A stretch of 64,000 nucleotides of DNA from contig PUDQ02000001.1 in NCBI GenBank assembly GCA_002964805.2, positions 4,240,001-4,304,000 on the forward strand. Reading direction: 5' to 3'. Position 1 is the stretch's first letter; every line of letters starts with the position of its first letter. The notes under the pieces are model-generated. The model was not told the origin of the DNA. It saw only the letters and a list, made by a program, of their open reading frames with translations, and did no database searches. The stretch is from Trametes villosa (Eukaryota; Basidiomycota; Agaricomycetes; Polyporales; Polyporaceae). This document shows positions 12,421-22,718 of this stretch, piece after piece. A program made the translations under genes and the position numbers.

Positions 12421-14191
12421 CTGGCGTAACCGGATTCAATCGCTCCACCCGGTTGCCCAGTTGGCGCGTGCTCGCACGTTGATCCGAACTCTCTCGCCGA
12501 CTCAAGCCTGACTTTCCAGTCGTCTTCGCTGGATCCGGCGTTCACTCGACGGCTCTCGGGCATCCACGACCTTTAAGTACCACTGGTACCCGGGCGGTTT
12601 TGGCGACCGCTTATTTAAGAAGCCTCCCTGACGGGGATGCTTCGGACGGTTTCTCGTCCACACTTTTATTTGATGTTTCTGTCTCCCAACATCGGTACGT
12701 GCTCTAGTCTGGCTCTCTCTGACACCAGTACTCACTCTCTTGGCAGTCATAATCGCGCGGCTCATCGCGTGCGACCTCGGCCTGTCCTCTCCAAGAAGTA
12801 CTTGCACTTGCAAGTACGAGCCACACCCCCGCCGACCGGTTCATTAGGCGAGCATCGTTCGTTCAAGTTCGCTCCCCGCATTCCCTTCCGACGTACACAA
12901 GATCGTCCGGAATAGCTTCTCCTGTTCATCCCGCGCTATGTGAGTTTCTTGTCATCTTCCCTCGCATCGCTATTCTGACGCTCTCTAGCCTAGCATTCGT
13001 CATCATATGCGCGCGTGCATATTGGTGTCGACGCTGGAATGGCGCCCTGCCGTCCCTTTCGGCATGCCAAGATCGCTCGGACAGCACCCTGTTCTTCCAC
13101 GGCGTCGGTCTCGAACTCGGCGCGGCACAATCGCAAGTGTTGTGACGAGGGAGAGTCTACCGACGCCCCTCGTCTTCTCTAGTCAAGGGAGAAGACGCGA
13201 GCTTGCGCTCATCTCAAGCTCTGCTTCGTTCATCCTGCGTCTTGTAAGTCCTCACGCTCTTCTCCTCTCGTCGCACAACACTCATCTCTATCAGTCCGGC
13301 TCTCGGCACCTGTGTATGCATGCATATGGTTTTTGGAGCTTGAACGACACCCCCCTCGCACCAGGGTAAGCACACGATGCCTGGAGTTACTTCACCAAGT
13401 CGCTAATACATCTCTTGCAGACTTTTACGTGGTTCGGCATGATTGCAAACATGCCGCACTAAGAGAAAGCCCGGTGCCCCCCGCGCCCTCTTCCTGTGCA
13501 GAGGAGATCGCGGGGGTCCCACACAGGCGGCATACCTGGTCGGCGGTGTTCGACCCGCCGGTCAGGAGAGCTGCAGTTCGTAAGAACCCAGTGCAGGTGC
13601 GCTTCTCCGCCTTCCATACGATGCTATGGCATGCTCACTCGACCGCACCTCTAGGTATAGCCTGCACACGTATTGAGTCATGCGAAGCGCCCCACCAACA
13701 ACAGCCTCCCCAATAATTTGTCCTGCTCTCAGCTGGACTTCAAAAGAACTCGCCATCGGCGAGGCACCACATGAGACCGGCCATCGGGCCCATTCCTCCC
13801 ATGGTAGTCGCCCATCCAAAATCCTACCGCTGCGTTGACATGGCCAGTCACCGTCTGCGATGAGGACCCAAAAGTGCCCTAACGGGAGCACCGAGTGAGT
13901 ACCTCTCCATCTTCGACTCGTCCCCAACAGTACGCTAACAGCGAGCGCAGGATTGTTGGTGCGGATGCGGCGCCAGAGCCGCTGAGTTTTCGCGGCCTCT
14001 CTTCTCGACGAAGCCCTTTCGCTGGTCGGATAGGTGGAGGGAGAGGAGGTCTCGGGGTCTTGGCAGACGGTTTGGCGTGAAGCTCAGTAGATACTGGTCC
14101 CCCGTTTTCCTCGGACCGGGGAGGATGCGGGAGCTGGCGACGGACGCAGCGCCGGGACCATGTTGGGTAGAACGCTAATATGAGTCGTGTT

Positions 14192-14845
14192 CAAACCATC
14201 CCCTCGAGTGAACTTCGTGCATGCGCGGATACATAGGACTTTCTGGGAGAGAACATAGTGCACGACAGGTATATCGAGACCAAGGCAGCGAGACTGGTGG
14301 TGTTATACGTCGAACGATAGTGATGGTGCATGGCCAAGACACGATCACGGGATCCATCCACTACTACGCGACGCGCGCGGAGACGCGATTTGCTCTCACT
14401 CAGAAGCTCGAAGGGTCAGCTCCTACTATCGTTACTACACGGACAATCCGCATATATATTTTCTATGTAATATTCATTTCGAGTGCATAGGCCGTCGGAG
14501 AAAGCCCGTTAGGCGATATAGATGTGTATACAGAGTTTGTGCAACCAAGAACATCGCCCCACAATATGGTACAATTCCGCCAGATCACCATCCGCGGCCA
14601 GCTCAAGACAATTCTCATCGCACACGTCACTTATCGCGTAGTCAAGGAGGCTCAAGGGTCCATCGAATGTCAACGGGCGCAGTGACCCGTGCACTGGAGT
14701 AGACGTCCTTCACTAACGCAAGACACCCGCGGCAACCGAAGGCCAGTTTCGCAGGTGCTTTGCGCGTTCTAGCGCCCCGCCGAGCCATTTGCCAAAGCTC
14801 TGCGTCTCCAGTTGCACTGCTGCAAGCCGGAGAGCGCGATAGGAA
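14192..14845. other. Intergenic, no gene seen
   Basis: Between the repeat edge and the next stop codon I find only short open stretches of about 60-90 codons on either strand with no family resemblance. AT-rich sequence near 14450-14520 may be a polyadenylation region. Confidence 0.4.
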
Positions 14846-16644
14846 TCACCCGCTCCACGAGGAGCGCGCATAGGTCAGAGGGGCATGCACCGGTACGGCG
14901 GGCGACCGCCGTGCCATACCGCCCCACCTCACTAGCCTGAGTAGCGACATCTGCGGTAGAAATGGTCGGCGTTGTAAGGGTAGCTGTGCTACGTCGAGGG
15001 CCATGTTGCCTACCTGTCGGCCATTCGCTGCGACGGCATCCGGGCGTGCGGCAGCGATACGCGAAGGACCGGCGACGGGCTGAGCTAGCGGTTGGCGAAA
15101 GGTCCCGGGTACTCGCGAAGAGGTCCCCGCCAACTGGCAGGAGAGTTGGGTCACTGAAGACACCGGGGTCGATGGCGTGCTCACCTCAGCGCGCGGAAAC
15201 GCCAACGTCGCTCCGCCCGAAGCGGAAGCTGCAGAGGGCAACGGCGGTGGTGAGTCGACCATACTGGCGACACTTGACGTTACAACAACTTGTGCTGTCG
15301 TCCGCGTGTTCCTCGCGGGGGGCGGCTTCGGGCGATGCCTCTTCCTCTTCGCCAAGGTGGGCGGGCCGAGGGGGATCTGTGCGCTGACCTCTTCAAGGGC
15401 CCAATCGGGGACCCTGAGGTTCCTCCGGGAGAGCAGCTCCTTGGTGATTGCGCCATCCACGCGAATAGCTGAAGACAGCAAGTTAGCGGTGGCGAGGAAG
15501 GCGTGATGCTAGTAGTAAAGCACTCACCCCGCGTGTAGCCCTGCTCGTCGTACCAGTCGGCGAACTGAATTCCAGACTCCCCAGTGACCTCGCGGGGTAC
15601 GTAACAACCCCGCTTCATGAGGACGCAGCGGTCGCACTTCGCGAAGCCATCGCGGACGATGCATTGGTCTTGGTTCGACTCCCCGCACGTCGTACACTGC
15701 GGGAATGGCAGGTCAGCGGGCCATTCGAGGCAGGCGATACCTGGAGACGGTACTTACCCAGACGTTCTCCGGTTTCTCGATACGACCGGGCGGATACGCG
15801 GGCGTGTGGAACCGAGGGGCCGGCCGCCCATTCCCCTTCCTCTTCTTGACAGGCCGCTCCTCCGACTCCTCCGACTCCTCGTCCGGGATGTACTGGTCAC
15901 CGCTCGAGTCCAAGTTTGCGTCAAATTCCACATTGTTCGTCCACAAGTTCCGGCGCCTCCGAGCTGAAGCCTTCACTCTCATGGGCGGCGCGGGAGTCGT
16001 CTTACGCTTGCGCAGCCGGCGACTAATAGGCTGCCTTGGTGGTCGACCTGGGGGATTTGCGGCGGACGCCTTTTTCGCTGCGCGAGACCTCATCCTCGTG
16101 ACTGGGCCCTTCGTGGCGACCACGGGAGCCGGCGGGTCAGATATCGCAGGAGACTGCGCGACGGGCGATACCGGCGTGACATGCGCTGGGGCAATCTCCT
16201 TCGGTGGGGGAGCGACACTCGCGGTGGAGGCCCTTTCAGCCCGAACCACGTCGTTGGCTTCCATGAGGCGGCGATATGCTGAACGGTAGTGGATGTTTGT
16301 CCATGGGGTATCGAGGTCGGCGTCGCCATCGGCATGGACGGCAAACGCGGACGTAGTCCCGACAATAATGTCGGCGAACAACTCAATCTCGTCTGCCGGG
16401 CCGCCGTTATTCGCAAAGAGCGTCTGTACGACAGTCAACGAGGACCGGAGGGGACGTCACTTGGCGGCAGCTAACTCACCAGCGTGGCGATGGTGTGTCG
16501 CGCGAACGTCTCGAAATCGGCGGGATCCGAGTCCTCCTGAGGCATGTCGCGGAGTTGATCTTCAAGCTTGCGGCGCGTCTCGAGCCGCACCTGGACGGCG
16601 GTGGGGCCTGCGCGCGCCTTTCCTTTGGCTATCCGGGAGAACAT
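14846..16644 (-). CDS. Unnamed protein with a Zn2Cys6-like cysteine cluster
   Basis: The start is at 16644 (MFSRIAKGKARAGP). Exons are joined at ARHTIATL/TLFANNGG, EKPENVW/CTTCGESNQ and GYTR/AIRVDG, all in phase, to a stop at 14846-14848. The N-terminal part (FANNGGPADEIELFADIIVG, TPWTNIHYRSAYRRLME) has no family I recognise. It is followed by a basic, Pro-rich stretch and an acidic patch (DEESEESEERPVKKRKG). The third exon holds six cysteines spaced C-x2-C-x7-C-x8-C-x2-C-x6-C (about 15607-15702), close to the fungal binuclear zinc cluster but in the middle of the protein and with one extra residue in the first loop. The C-terminal third is Pro/Ser/Thr-rich. Nuclear, DNA-associated function is a guess from the cluster and basic patches. 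Roughly 530 residues. Confidence 0.65.
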
Positions 16645-17137
16645 GGCGTCGAGAGGCTCTGTGGGGGGACGACGTCGAGTCGTTCAACGGGGCGACGAGA
16701 TTGAAGCGGGAGCCTCGAAAACGTACCGACTTGAGCTCAGCGCTACTCCAGAAAGTCGACCGAGTGTCCCAGATGTCTGTTTCCACAGCCACTACGAGCT
16801 CTAGAACCTGGGGTAGATCTACCGCCACCGACCGCACTGTGATGTAGGGGAGAGAGGGTTATCGGTGATCGTGTAAACACCGTAGCACCAGCCTGGGTAT
16901 AAGAAGCTCGGACTACGATGCCGCATTGTATCCCAGCCACCCAGAGAAGAACACTATTTGCGGGTCGAATTCACACCCCTCGACACCTCCGCAAGCTTGC
17001 GAAGCATGCAAATGAATGCTGAACGCATCATGTAGCAATGCGATGCGTTATTCGTGATCCATCCATAGTAGCATTACAACTCGAACAGCAGTCAACAACG
17101 AGCACGGACCCAGGAAACAAACGACGAAACGCCCACT
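16645..17137. other. Intergenic, no gene seen
   Basis: This holds the upstream region of the zinc-cluster gene and the 3' flank of the oxidoreductase gene. No conserved coding or RNA feature was found. Confidence 0.4.
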
Positions 17138-18096
17138 TTACTCCGAGTCAAACACCAGCGCGCGAACCTCGATCGACTGACGGTGCGGTGCGTCCTTCGG
17201 CGCGGTCGTGTCCGCGAACGCCGTGTGCGGCGTGAGCCGCGCCTTGTTCTCCTCCGAGTCGTAGCACTTGATGAGCGTCACCTCCTCCGGCGTCTGGTCC
17301 GAGAGGTAGTACCACTTGTGGCCGGGGTTGTAGCGCACGCTGTACGTGCCCCCCACGCGGTCCGGGTAGATGAGGCGCATCGGGATGAGGTCCTTCTCGT
17401 CGAGGTAGCGCCAGTCGGACACCGCGAGCGGGTGGTGCGCGACGGGGTTCTCGATCGGGCGCCAGACGTTGATGATGCGCACGCGCGACTTGAGCAGGCG
17501 GTCCGCGTCCGCGGGGAGGTGGTGCTTGACGCGGTTCACGCTCGCCTCGTACGTCTGGTCGATGTGCACGAGCTCCTGTGGCCGGCATTAGCATTTTGGT
17601 GTAGGACGTAGGGGATAGCACCTACAGCGGGGCCACGGTTCTCAGGGCCCTCCTCGCCAGGCTCTCCAGGCTTGCGGCGCCTGCAAAGGGGACATTATGG
17701 GTCAGCACGTCCCAACGTCGTAAGAGCAATGCTCGCGCCTCACCTGATGGTGTGGTCGAAGATGAAGACGCGCTTCGCGCCCGCTACCTTCTTCAGGAGC
17801 TCCTCGACCTCGGGGTAGTACTGCTCCTTGATGCGCGCGTCCTCCTTGAACTCGCTCTCGACGCTCGGCCACTTCACGAACTGGAAGCCGGCATTGTCGA
17901 GCGTGAGCTCGGCCTCCTTGCCACGCGCGTCATGGATCGTCGCGGGCTTCGGGTCCTTGCCGACGTTAGTGCGCGGCTTGCCCTCGGGCGGGGTTTGGAC
18001 GTAGGAGTAGGGGGACTCCGTCGAGCCGTCGAGCGGCGCGTAGTAGTTGAGCGTCGTAGGGACGTCGTGCGGGGCGAGTACTGCTGCGGTGGCCAT
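17138..18096 (-). CDS. AsaB/CmcJ-like hydroxylase/desaturase, paralogue 1
   Basis: Members of this GA4-desaturase/CmcJ/AsaB family are putative 2-oxoglutarate- or iron-dependent oxidoreductases of secondary metabolism; the substrate here is unknown. Exon 1 runs from MATAAVLAPHDVPTTLNYYA at 18096 to FIFDHTIR. A small exon reads RKPGEPGEEGPENRGPA, and the last exon ELVHIDQTYEASVNRV. It contains the family landmarks HID (possible metal ligands), INVWRPIENPVAHHPLAVSD, YYLSDQTPEEVTLIKCYDSE and the end PHRQSIEVRALVFDSE. Both introns are in phase. Total about 280 residues, the usual size for the family. The 59281-60238 gene is a close paralogue with the same exon plan. A TATA box lies about 80 bases upstream. 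Confidence 0.85.
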
Positions 18097-18177
18097 GTCT
18101 GCTGGGTGGAGGGAGTTGTGTTGATGTGGTAAGGGCTGAAAGGAGATTGCGGTATGGTCAGGAGAGCATGACGTGAG

Positions 18178-18184
18178 TATATAT
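18178..18184 (-). promoter_or_regulatory. TATA box of the AsaB/CmcJ-like gene 1
   Basis: TATATAT lies 82-88 bases upstream of the start codon at 18096. The paralogue at 60238 has the same motif at a similar distance, which supports it. Confidence 0.5.
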
Positions 18185-19022
18185 GCAGCCCGGATGCGGA
18201 GCCGGTGCCAATGACTGCACGACTAGAGGCTTCCACCGCAGCGATGCGACCGCTCTCTAATCACCGGGATAGGCCTTTGCTCACTAAGCGGACCAAGAAG
18301 GAAGTGGGGAGTGTGCGCTCAAGATACACTCAAGTCGAGACACTTGCGGATCCTGAAGGAGTTCCAGCACCCCTTACGGTACGGATAAGGACCCTGCAGC
18401 GTTTCCGGCCTGTTCAGCAGGCGCTATTGCTTGCTAAGAGGGGCCTGCGCTTGTGAAACTTTGAGTGTCGCCATACTAGATGCCTATGGCGCAAGAGTTC
18501 AGTACGTTCTCAGGCCCTTTCAGGAAACGACTTTCAATACTTGCCGCGACACGTCTCGCTGTCATAGCGCTCCGACGGAGCCGGGGTGGACCGCGAATCG
18601 GGCGATGCATGGGAGAATGCATAATATATACCGAAACCGCGAGAGGCCGTATGTTCGGACGCCAGATGATGACCGCAGTATAATCCACAAGCTGTGCGAG
18701 TCGGTGACGGTCAGTAACGCGCACGCCCTGTCATATCGCATATCCACGAGTCCGAAGACAGTCCGGTGGGAGGTATACCAGGGAGTAATAGTGAGCCCAC
18801 GAAATCCATTCGCAGTATCGGTGCCAGTGCCAGCGCACAGTAGTGATGGATGTAGTTCAAGATCGACGACGGGCGCTAATAGAGCCATCCGGATCCCGCC
18901 CGAGGCAGCTGAGGGCAGCTGTAGCAACCTCAGGTTCACGACGATCATCCACTAAGGACGACCCAGAAAAGCCGGCTGAAGGCCTGATATGTTGGAAATA
19001 CGGCCCGAAATGCATACAATCG
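18185..19022. other. Intergenic, no gene seen
   Basis: About 0.8 kb upstream of the oxidoreductase gene. Open stretches on both strands overlap without family resemblance or codon bias like the neighbours, so I annotate none. Confidence 0.4.
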
Positions 19023-19598
19023 TCACGAAGACGGCCTCCAGCTCATGAGCACCGCCGTCTCCTTCCGCGGCTCCTTCAACGAGTCCAAGTCCCACTCCTC
19101 CTCGCCGCCTTCCACGACGCGGAACCCCCTCTTCTCATAGAACCCAATCGCGTTCGCGTTCTTCGCGAACGCGCGCAGCTGCAGCCCCCCGCGCGCGGCC
19201 CACTCCGCCTGGAACGCGTCCAGGAGCCGCGCGCCGTACCCGCGCCCGCCCAGCCCGCGCTTCACGAAGAACAGGTCCAGCTCATCCTGATCCCCTTCTA
19301 CCTTCGCACCACCTACATCTCCTCCCTCGGCGGGGATAGGCTTGTGTTTGACGTTCCCGAACGCGACGATCTCCTTTGTTGAGGGGAGCTCGAGGACGAG
19401 CAGCCGGAGCGTCCGTGGGGGGAAGAGGCGCGTGCGCAGCTTCTCCACGACGAGTGCGGGCGCGTTCGCGGGCGAGTCGGAGAATGTCACGCCGGGAATG
19501 CTAGTGTCGAGCGAGAGGATGAAGAGCGGTGCGAGCTGCTCGAGGTCGTCTGGCGTGCCTTCACGGATGATCGGGGTCTCCTCACTGGGCTCGGACAT
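19023..19598 (-). CDS. GNAT-family N-acetyltransferase
   Basis: This single-exon gene of about 191 residues starts MSEPSEETPIIREGTPDDLE. An in-frame upstream ATG at 19616 would add MQCQRA, but the start at 19598 looks more natural. The central part DELDLFFVKRGLGGRGYGAR is strand beta4 plus the acetyl-CoA pyrophosphate loop (motif A, here R-G-L-G-G-R-G-Y-G). It is followed by LLDAFQAEWAARGG and the motif B segment NANAIGFYEKRGFRVVEGG typical of GNAT enzymes. The acceptor (small molecule, peptide or protein) cannot be told. The gene is on the same strand as its neighbours but well separated, with no sign of clustering by function. Confidence 0.85.
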   Translation of the reverse strand: MSEPSEETPIIREGTPDDLEQLAPLFILSLDTSIPGVTFSDSPANAPALVVEKLRTRLFPPRTLRLLVLELPSTKEIVAFGNVKHKPIPAEGGDVGGAKVEGDQDELDLFFVKRGLGGRGYGARLLDAFQAEWAARGGLQLRAFAKNANAIGFYEKRGFRVVEGGEEEWDLDSLKEPRKETAVLMSWRPSS

Positions 19599-19616
19599 CG
19601 CTCGCTGGCACTGCAA

Positions 19617-20060
19617 TTGGTTTGCCTGAGGCTGGCAGGATGTGGTCTACAGGGCGGCGAAATGTCAACGCTATGCGTTCCGCGCACTGCGAGGTTTCAA
19701 TACTCACCGCGGGATAATCGATGGTGGTTAAGATGGCCTTGCGCGTTTTATGATCGCAGTGCTCGAATGCTTCGTCAGGAGACGGCTTTCGGTGCCGCAT
19801 GTACCTCGGTAACGCCATACGACTCACGTCTGGGTCACCAGATGCGTCCCAGTACCTCCCTTCAAGTCTCCAATATCACCAATGCTAGGATGTTGGTACT
19901 CCGGATCCCTGGATGTAGCATACAGCCCACTCTGCTCCATGTCTGCAGCGCGGGCACGTTCTGAGCAATAATAAATGTTTCCACCGTCCATGCAAACAGA
20001 CAGTTAGATACATGCAATAAGTCCGCTACGTTATATGGTCCAGGCGCAGGAGCCCGAGGA
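19617..20060. other. Intergenic, no gene seen
   Basis: Sequence between the acetyltransferase and the 3' end of the next minus-strand gene. Only short, unsupported open stretches are present. Confidence 0.4.
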
Positions 20061-21107
20061 TTAGTTGTCCTTCTCGGCCTGCTTGGGCGCCTTCTGCGAC
20101 TGCACACGCCCCCAAGAATCAGCCCTATGCCGCATATCCTCACGGTTGCAGCGAAAGCACGTACCGTAGCGTTGTCGCGGGCGTCGCCGATGTTCGTCGG
20201 GCCGCTGTCGTCGTCGCTCTGGAGCGTGCCCGTGTGCGGGCGGCCGGGCTTCTCCTTCTGGTCGGGCTTCGACTCCGCCTCCTCGGTCTGGCCGGGCGCG
20301 CCCTGCGAGAACTTCGCGTCGTTCTCCTCTGCGCGCTGCGCGTCCTCGGGCACGTCAGAGTTCTACCGGTCGAGACATGAGTACGCGTCCGAGAGGGGAT
20401 AGGGAGGCATGGTACGCACGAACGCCTTCTTGTTGGACGCGTCGATGTCCTCGGACGAGGCGGTGTTGCCCTCGGAGTCGGTCACGCCAGAATCCTGGAT
20501 GGCGAGAGACGCGCACGTCAGCGGGCGAGACCCACGCGGAAGTCTAGACCGCATCCGAGACTCACCGACTGCTCGGCGGGCTGCTCGTCCTTCGCGTCCT
20601 GAAGGACACACAATATGTTAACCCTCGCCAATCAACTCCTCTCTGTGGGCTGCACGCACCTCAGCGGGCGCGGGAGCCTCCTCCTTCTTGAGGAGCGCCT
20701 CGGACGGTGCGTGGGCCTTGGCGGCCTTGTCGTGGTGAGCATCAGCATTGTGCTTGCCCTTTTCTTTGCCCGACGAGGTGAGCAGGTAGACACCCTATAC
20801 GCGTCGCACAAAAAGCGAATAACGCAAGTCAGTAATCAAGCTTCGAGGTGGTCGTGCGACGTCATCGCGTACCGCAGGGCCGAACACGAGCGCAGAGCCG
20901 ATCTATACACCCCAGTCAGTGTTCCTCTCTGCATGCGTGCGGGGGTAAGGGACGCACGATCCAGGGAAGGTCGCTGCTCTTCTTCGCGGCGTGCTCGACG
21001 CCTGTGCTGGCAAACCGCTTGCCTGCGGGGCGGGCGGCGCTACGTGCAACCGCGGGTGCGCGGAGGGACTGAGCAAGGAGGCGGCGGGAGAATGAGCGGG
21101 AGGCCAT
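20061..21107 (-). CDS. Probable mitochondrial single-span membrane protein, function unknown
   Basis: The start at 21107 gives MASRSFSRRLLAQSLRAPAV, an Arg/Ser/Ala-rich amphipathic N-terminus typical of a mitochondrial targeting signal, with RFAST as a plausible cleavage region. Exons then join DLPW-I to IGSALVFGPA and GVYLLTSSGK, making one hydrophobic span of about 18 residues. The rest is highly charged and disordered: KEKGKHNADAHHDKAAKAHA, DAKDEQPAEQS, DSGVTDSEGNTASSEDIDAS, NSDVPEDAQRAEENDAKFSQ and the tail SQKAPKQAEKDN with TAA at 20061-20063. Six short introns in phase support the model. About 205 residues. I recall similar short proteins in other basidiomycetes but no assigned function, so targeting is inferred from composition only. 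Confidence 0.7.
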
Positions 21108-21312
21108 GGTGTGCGTCAAACAGTGAAGGAGACGGATGGGTGGGGGAGAGGGAAAGGGAGAAGGGGCGGCGCGGACGGGCGGGCGGGGGCAGCGTCGGAC
21201 GGGATCGGTCTCTCGCGCCCGGCGTCATTCAATGACGTTATGTGGTTCATTTTGTGCATTATTGCCTCAAGGCCAGTCGTGGTAAAAATGGCTGCTTGTT
21301 GTGAGTTACAAC

Positions 21313-21407
21313 GCCCGCCTAGCTCAATCGGATAGAGCGTGAGACTTTTACGGACTCCTTAGGATTCGGAAATCTCAAGGCTGCGGGTTCGACCCCCGCG
21401 GTGGGCT
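21313..21407 (+). tRNA. tRNA-Lys (UUU) with a 21-base intron
   Basis: The cloverleaf reads directly: acceptor GCCCGCC with GGTGGGC, D-stem GCTC/GAGC, anticodon stem TGAGA/TCTCA and T-arm GCGGG-TTCGACC-CCCGC. The anticodon loop C-T-TTT-A is interrupted after position 37 by an intron at 21351-21371, the canonical eukaryotic site. The body GCCCGCCTAGCTCA closely resembles eukaryotic tRNA-Lys. Base 73 is T, where lysine tRNAs usually have G. Confidence 0.9.
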
Positions 21408-21425
21408 GTCTGGAAGTACAGAAGC

Positions 21426-21430
21426 TTTTT
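21426..21430 (+). terminator. Pol III terminator of tRNA-Lys
   Basis: A run of five T residues lies 19 bases after the tRNA 3' end, as expected for RNA polymerase III termination. Confidence 0.6.
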
Positions 21431-22718
21431 CTTGCTACCGTGTTATGACTCTGACGAGGAAGCTGTGATCTGGTCAACGGTCAACCAAGGGACTCGGAGT
21501 GTTCCGCCTCACTATAGAAAGGCCCACACGCTGGGTCTCGTGTGGCTCGGGGGCCTCACACCCTGTGGGCTCGTTCATGTTGGATTAAAGCCGGCAGAAC
21601 CTTCGGGCTCACCGCGAGTGACCGCACTTGGACGGCAAACCGGCGACCCCCGACTGTGAGTTCTCACTGGAGGGACGGAACATATCTTCCCCCTTTTTCG
21701 CCGTAGGCCTGGGGAGCAGCTGGTGATTCCACACTAACCAAGCAGTTTTTCAGAGGGTGGAACCTGAAAAAGGTCTGCTTTCAGCTTGTGCTCAGATAGA
21801 CTGTAAACTGCACCTGAGTGCCAGGCTGTAGCAGCCAGGTAGCAGCATTTGCCCAGAGAACTACCAGAGATCCTCGGGTCGGAATAGCTCTCCCCCTGTC
21901 CGCCTATTAGTAACTCCCCTTGGACTCGCCGAGGTCGGAGCCGTATAGTAGTAGGCGATGACACGTTCGAGGCCTCGAAAGATACTGGGAAGCGTGTCGG
22001 CTGCTTGTGCTGAGTCGCTAGGAGGGTTGAGGCCTGGAAGGAACACGATTTACCCGGGTTGCATAATTGAAAAGCGGTGCGGCTCAAACGCCACCATCGC
22101 CGTAGTGGCAGCAGTAAGTCGGGAGCCACAAGAAGGATATAGGACGAAGAGAGTCGTTTGCGAGCCTCGAGGAGCGGGAGGAGCGGTTTCGGTTCAAGGA
22201 AACCCTGAGTTTCATGGAGGGAGGTTGCTCGGTTCCGCGCTGTCAGCGTCGGGGCCGATCCTAGGGCGAGATCTGTCACTTGCACGTCGACGGATCAGCG
22301 TACGCCTGACAACCACCCCTCGTACCTTGCGCCGCACAAGTGCCCCGGAGAGGCCAGCACGAGCACAACGGTGTGCTTGTACTGGAGGCGCGGTGTTGTA
22401 CGCGAGAGAGAGAACGAGTGGAGAACGTGGTCTTGTTTTGGACGAAGCGCCGGAATAGGCAGGCGGGGACGCGGTGGCGTGAGCTGTTGTGTTCCTGGTG
22501 AGACGCCGGACGCGTCGAGGCAGACGCGTGTGAGACGCGACGCGCCTCGTGTTAGGCGACGGCTTCGCTTCTCACGCCCATGTTCGACTCGCCTGCTAAG
22601 CGAGCCCTTGAACACTGATGCTCCTTCTCCTCCTCCTCCCCGTCCGCCCCGTTGTGTCCCCCGCAAGGTTCCCGTCTGTTTTCTCGTTGTACCACTAGCT
22701 ATCCGCCATTCTGCCACC
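21431..22718. other. Upstream region of the kinase gene, no gene seen
   Basis: About 1.3 kb with open stretches on both strands that resemble no family. The section 21480-21700 is rich in short GC inverted repeats and could fold, but it matched no RNA class I could recognise (not U2, U6 or SRP consensus). The last 300 bases before the ATG are pyrimidine-rich, as in many fungal promoters and 5' UTRs. Confidence 0.35.

Larger units (their letters stand above)
9464..14191 (+). repeat. Large dispersed repeat, copy A (4.7 kb)
   Basis: This block is shared with 27680-32775 (inverted) and 54607-59078 (direct). The left edge is placed where copies A and B begin to agree (GCGAGCGATGG, 9464). The right edge is the last common sequence, CTAATATGAGTCGTGTT at 14175-14191. 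No reverse transcriptase, integrase, transposase, helicase or terminal repeat could be recognised. On the plus strand the copies keep GT-AG intron-like gaps, for example about 10549-10599, 12946-12995, 13244-13294 and 13366-13423. Copy A lacks about 440 bases present in B and C (near 10350) and has broken open frames, including an in-frame stop near 13460. Order along the element: a 5' open frame, unique sequence, degenerate tandem units at 11.0-12.4 kb, then the intron-rich 3' part. Confidence 0.85.

Noticed and set aside
9464..14191. Helitron or LINE identity for the repeat family
   Set aside because: No CTRR plus hairpin end, no poly-A or simple-repeat tail, and no Rep/helicase or reverse-transcriptase motifs could be found.
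21480..21700. GC-rich, possibly structured segment after the tRNA with a T5 run, considered as a Pol III RNA
   Set aside because: No match to conserved boxes of U2, U6, SRP, RNase P or MRP RNA that I can recognise.
21734..22285. 183-codon minus-strand frame upstream of the kinase
   Set aside because: No recognisable domain, no splice support and no similarity to the neighbours' codon use; likely chance.
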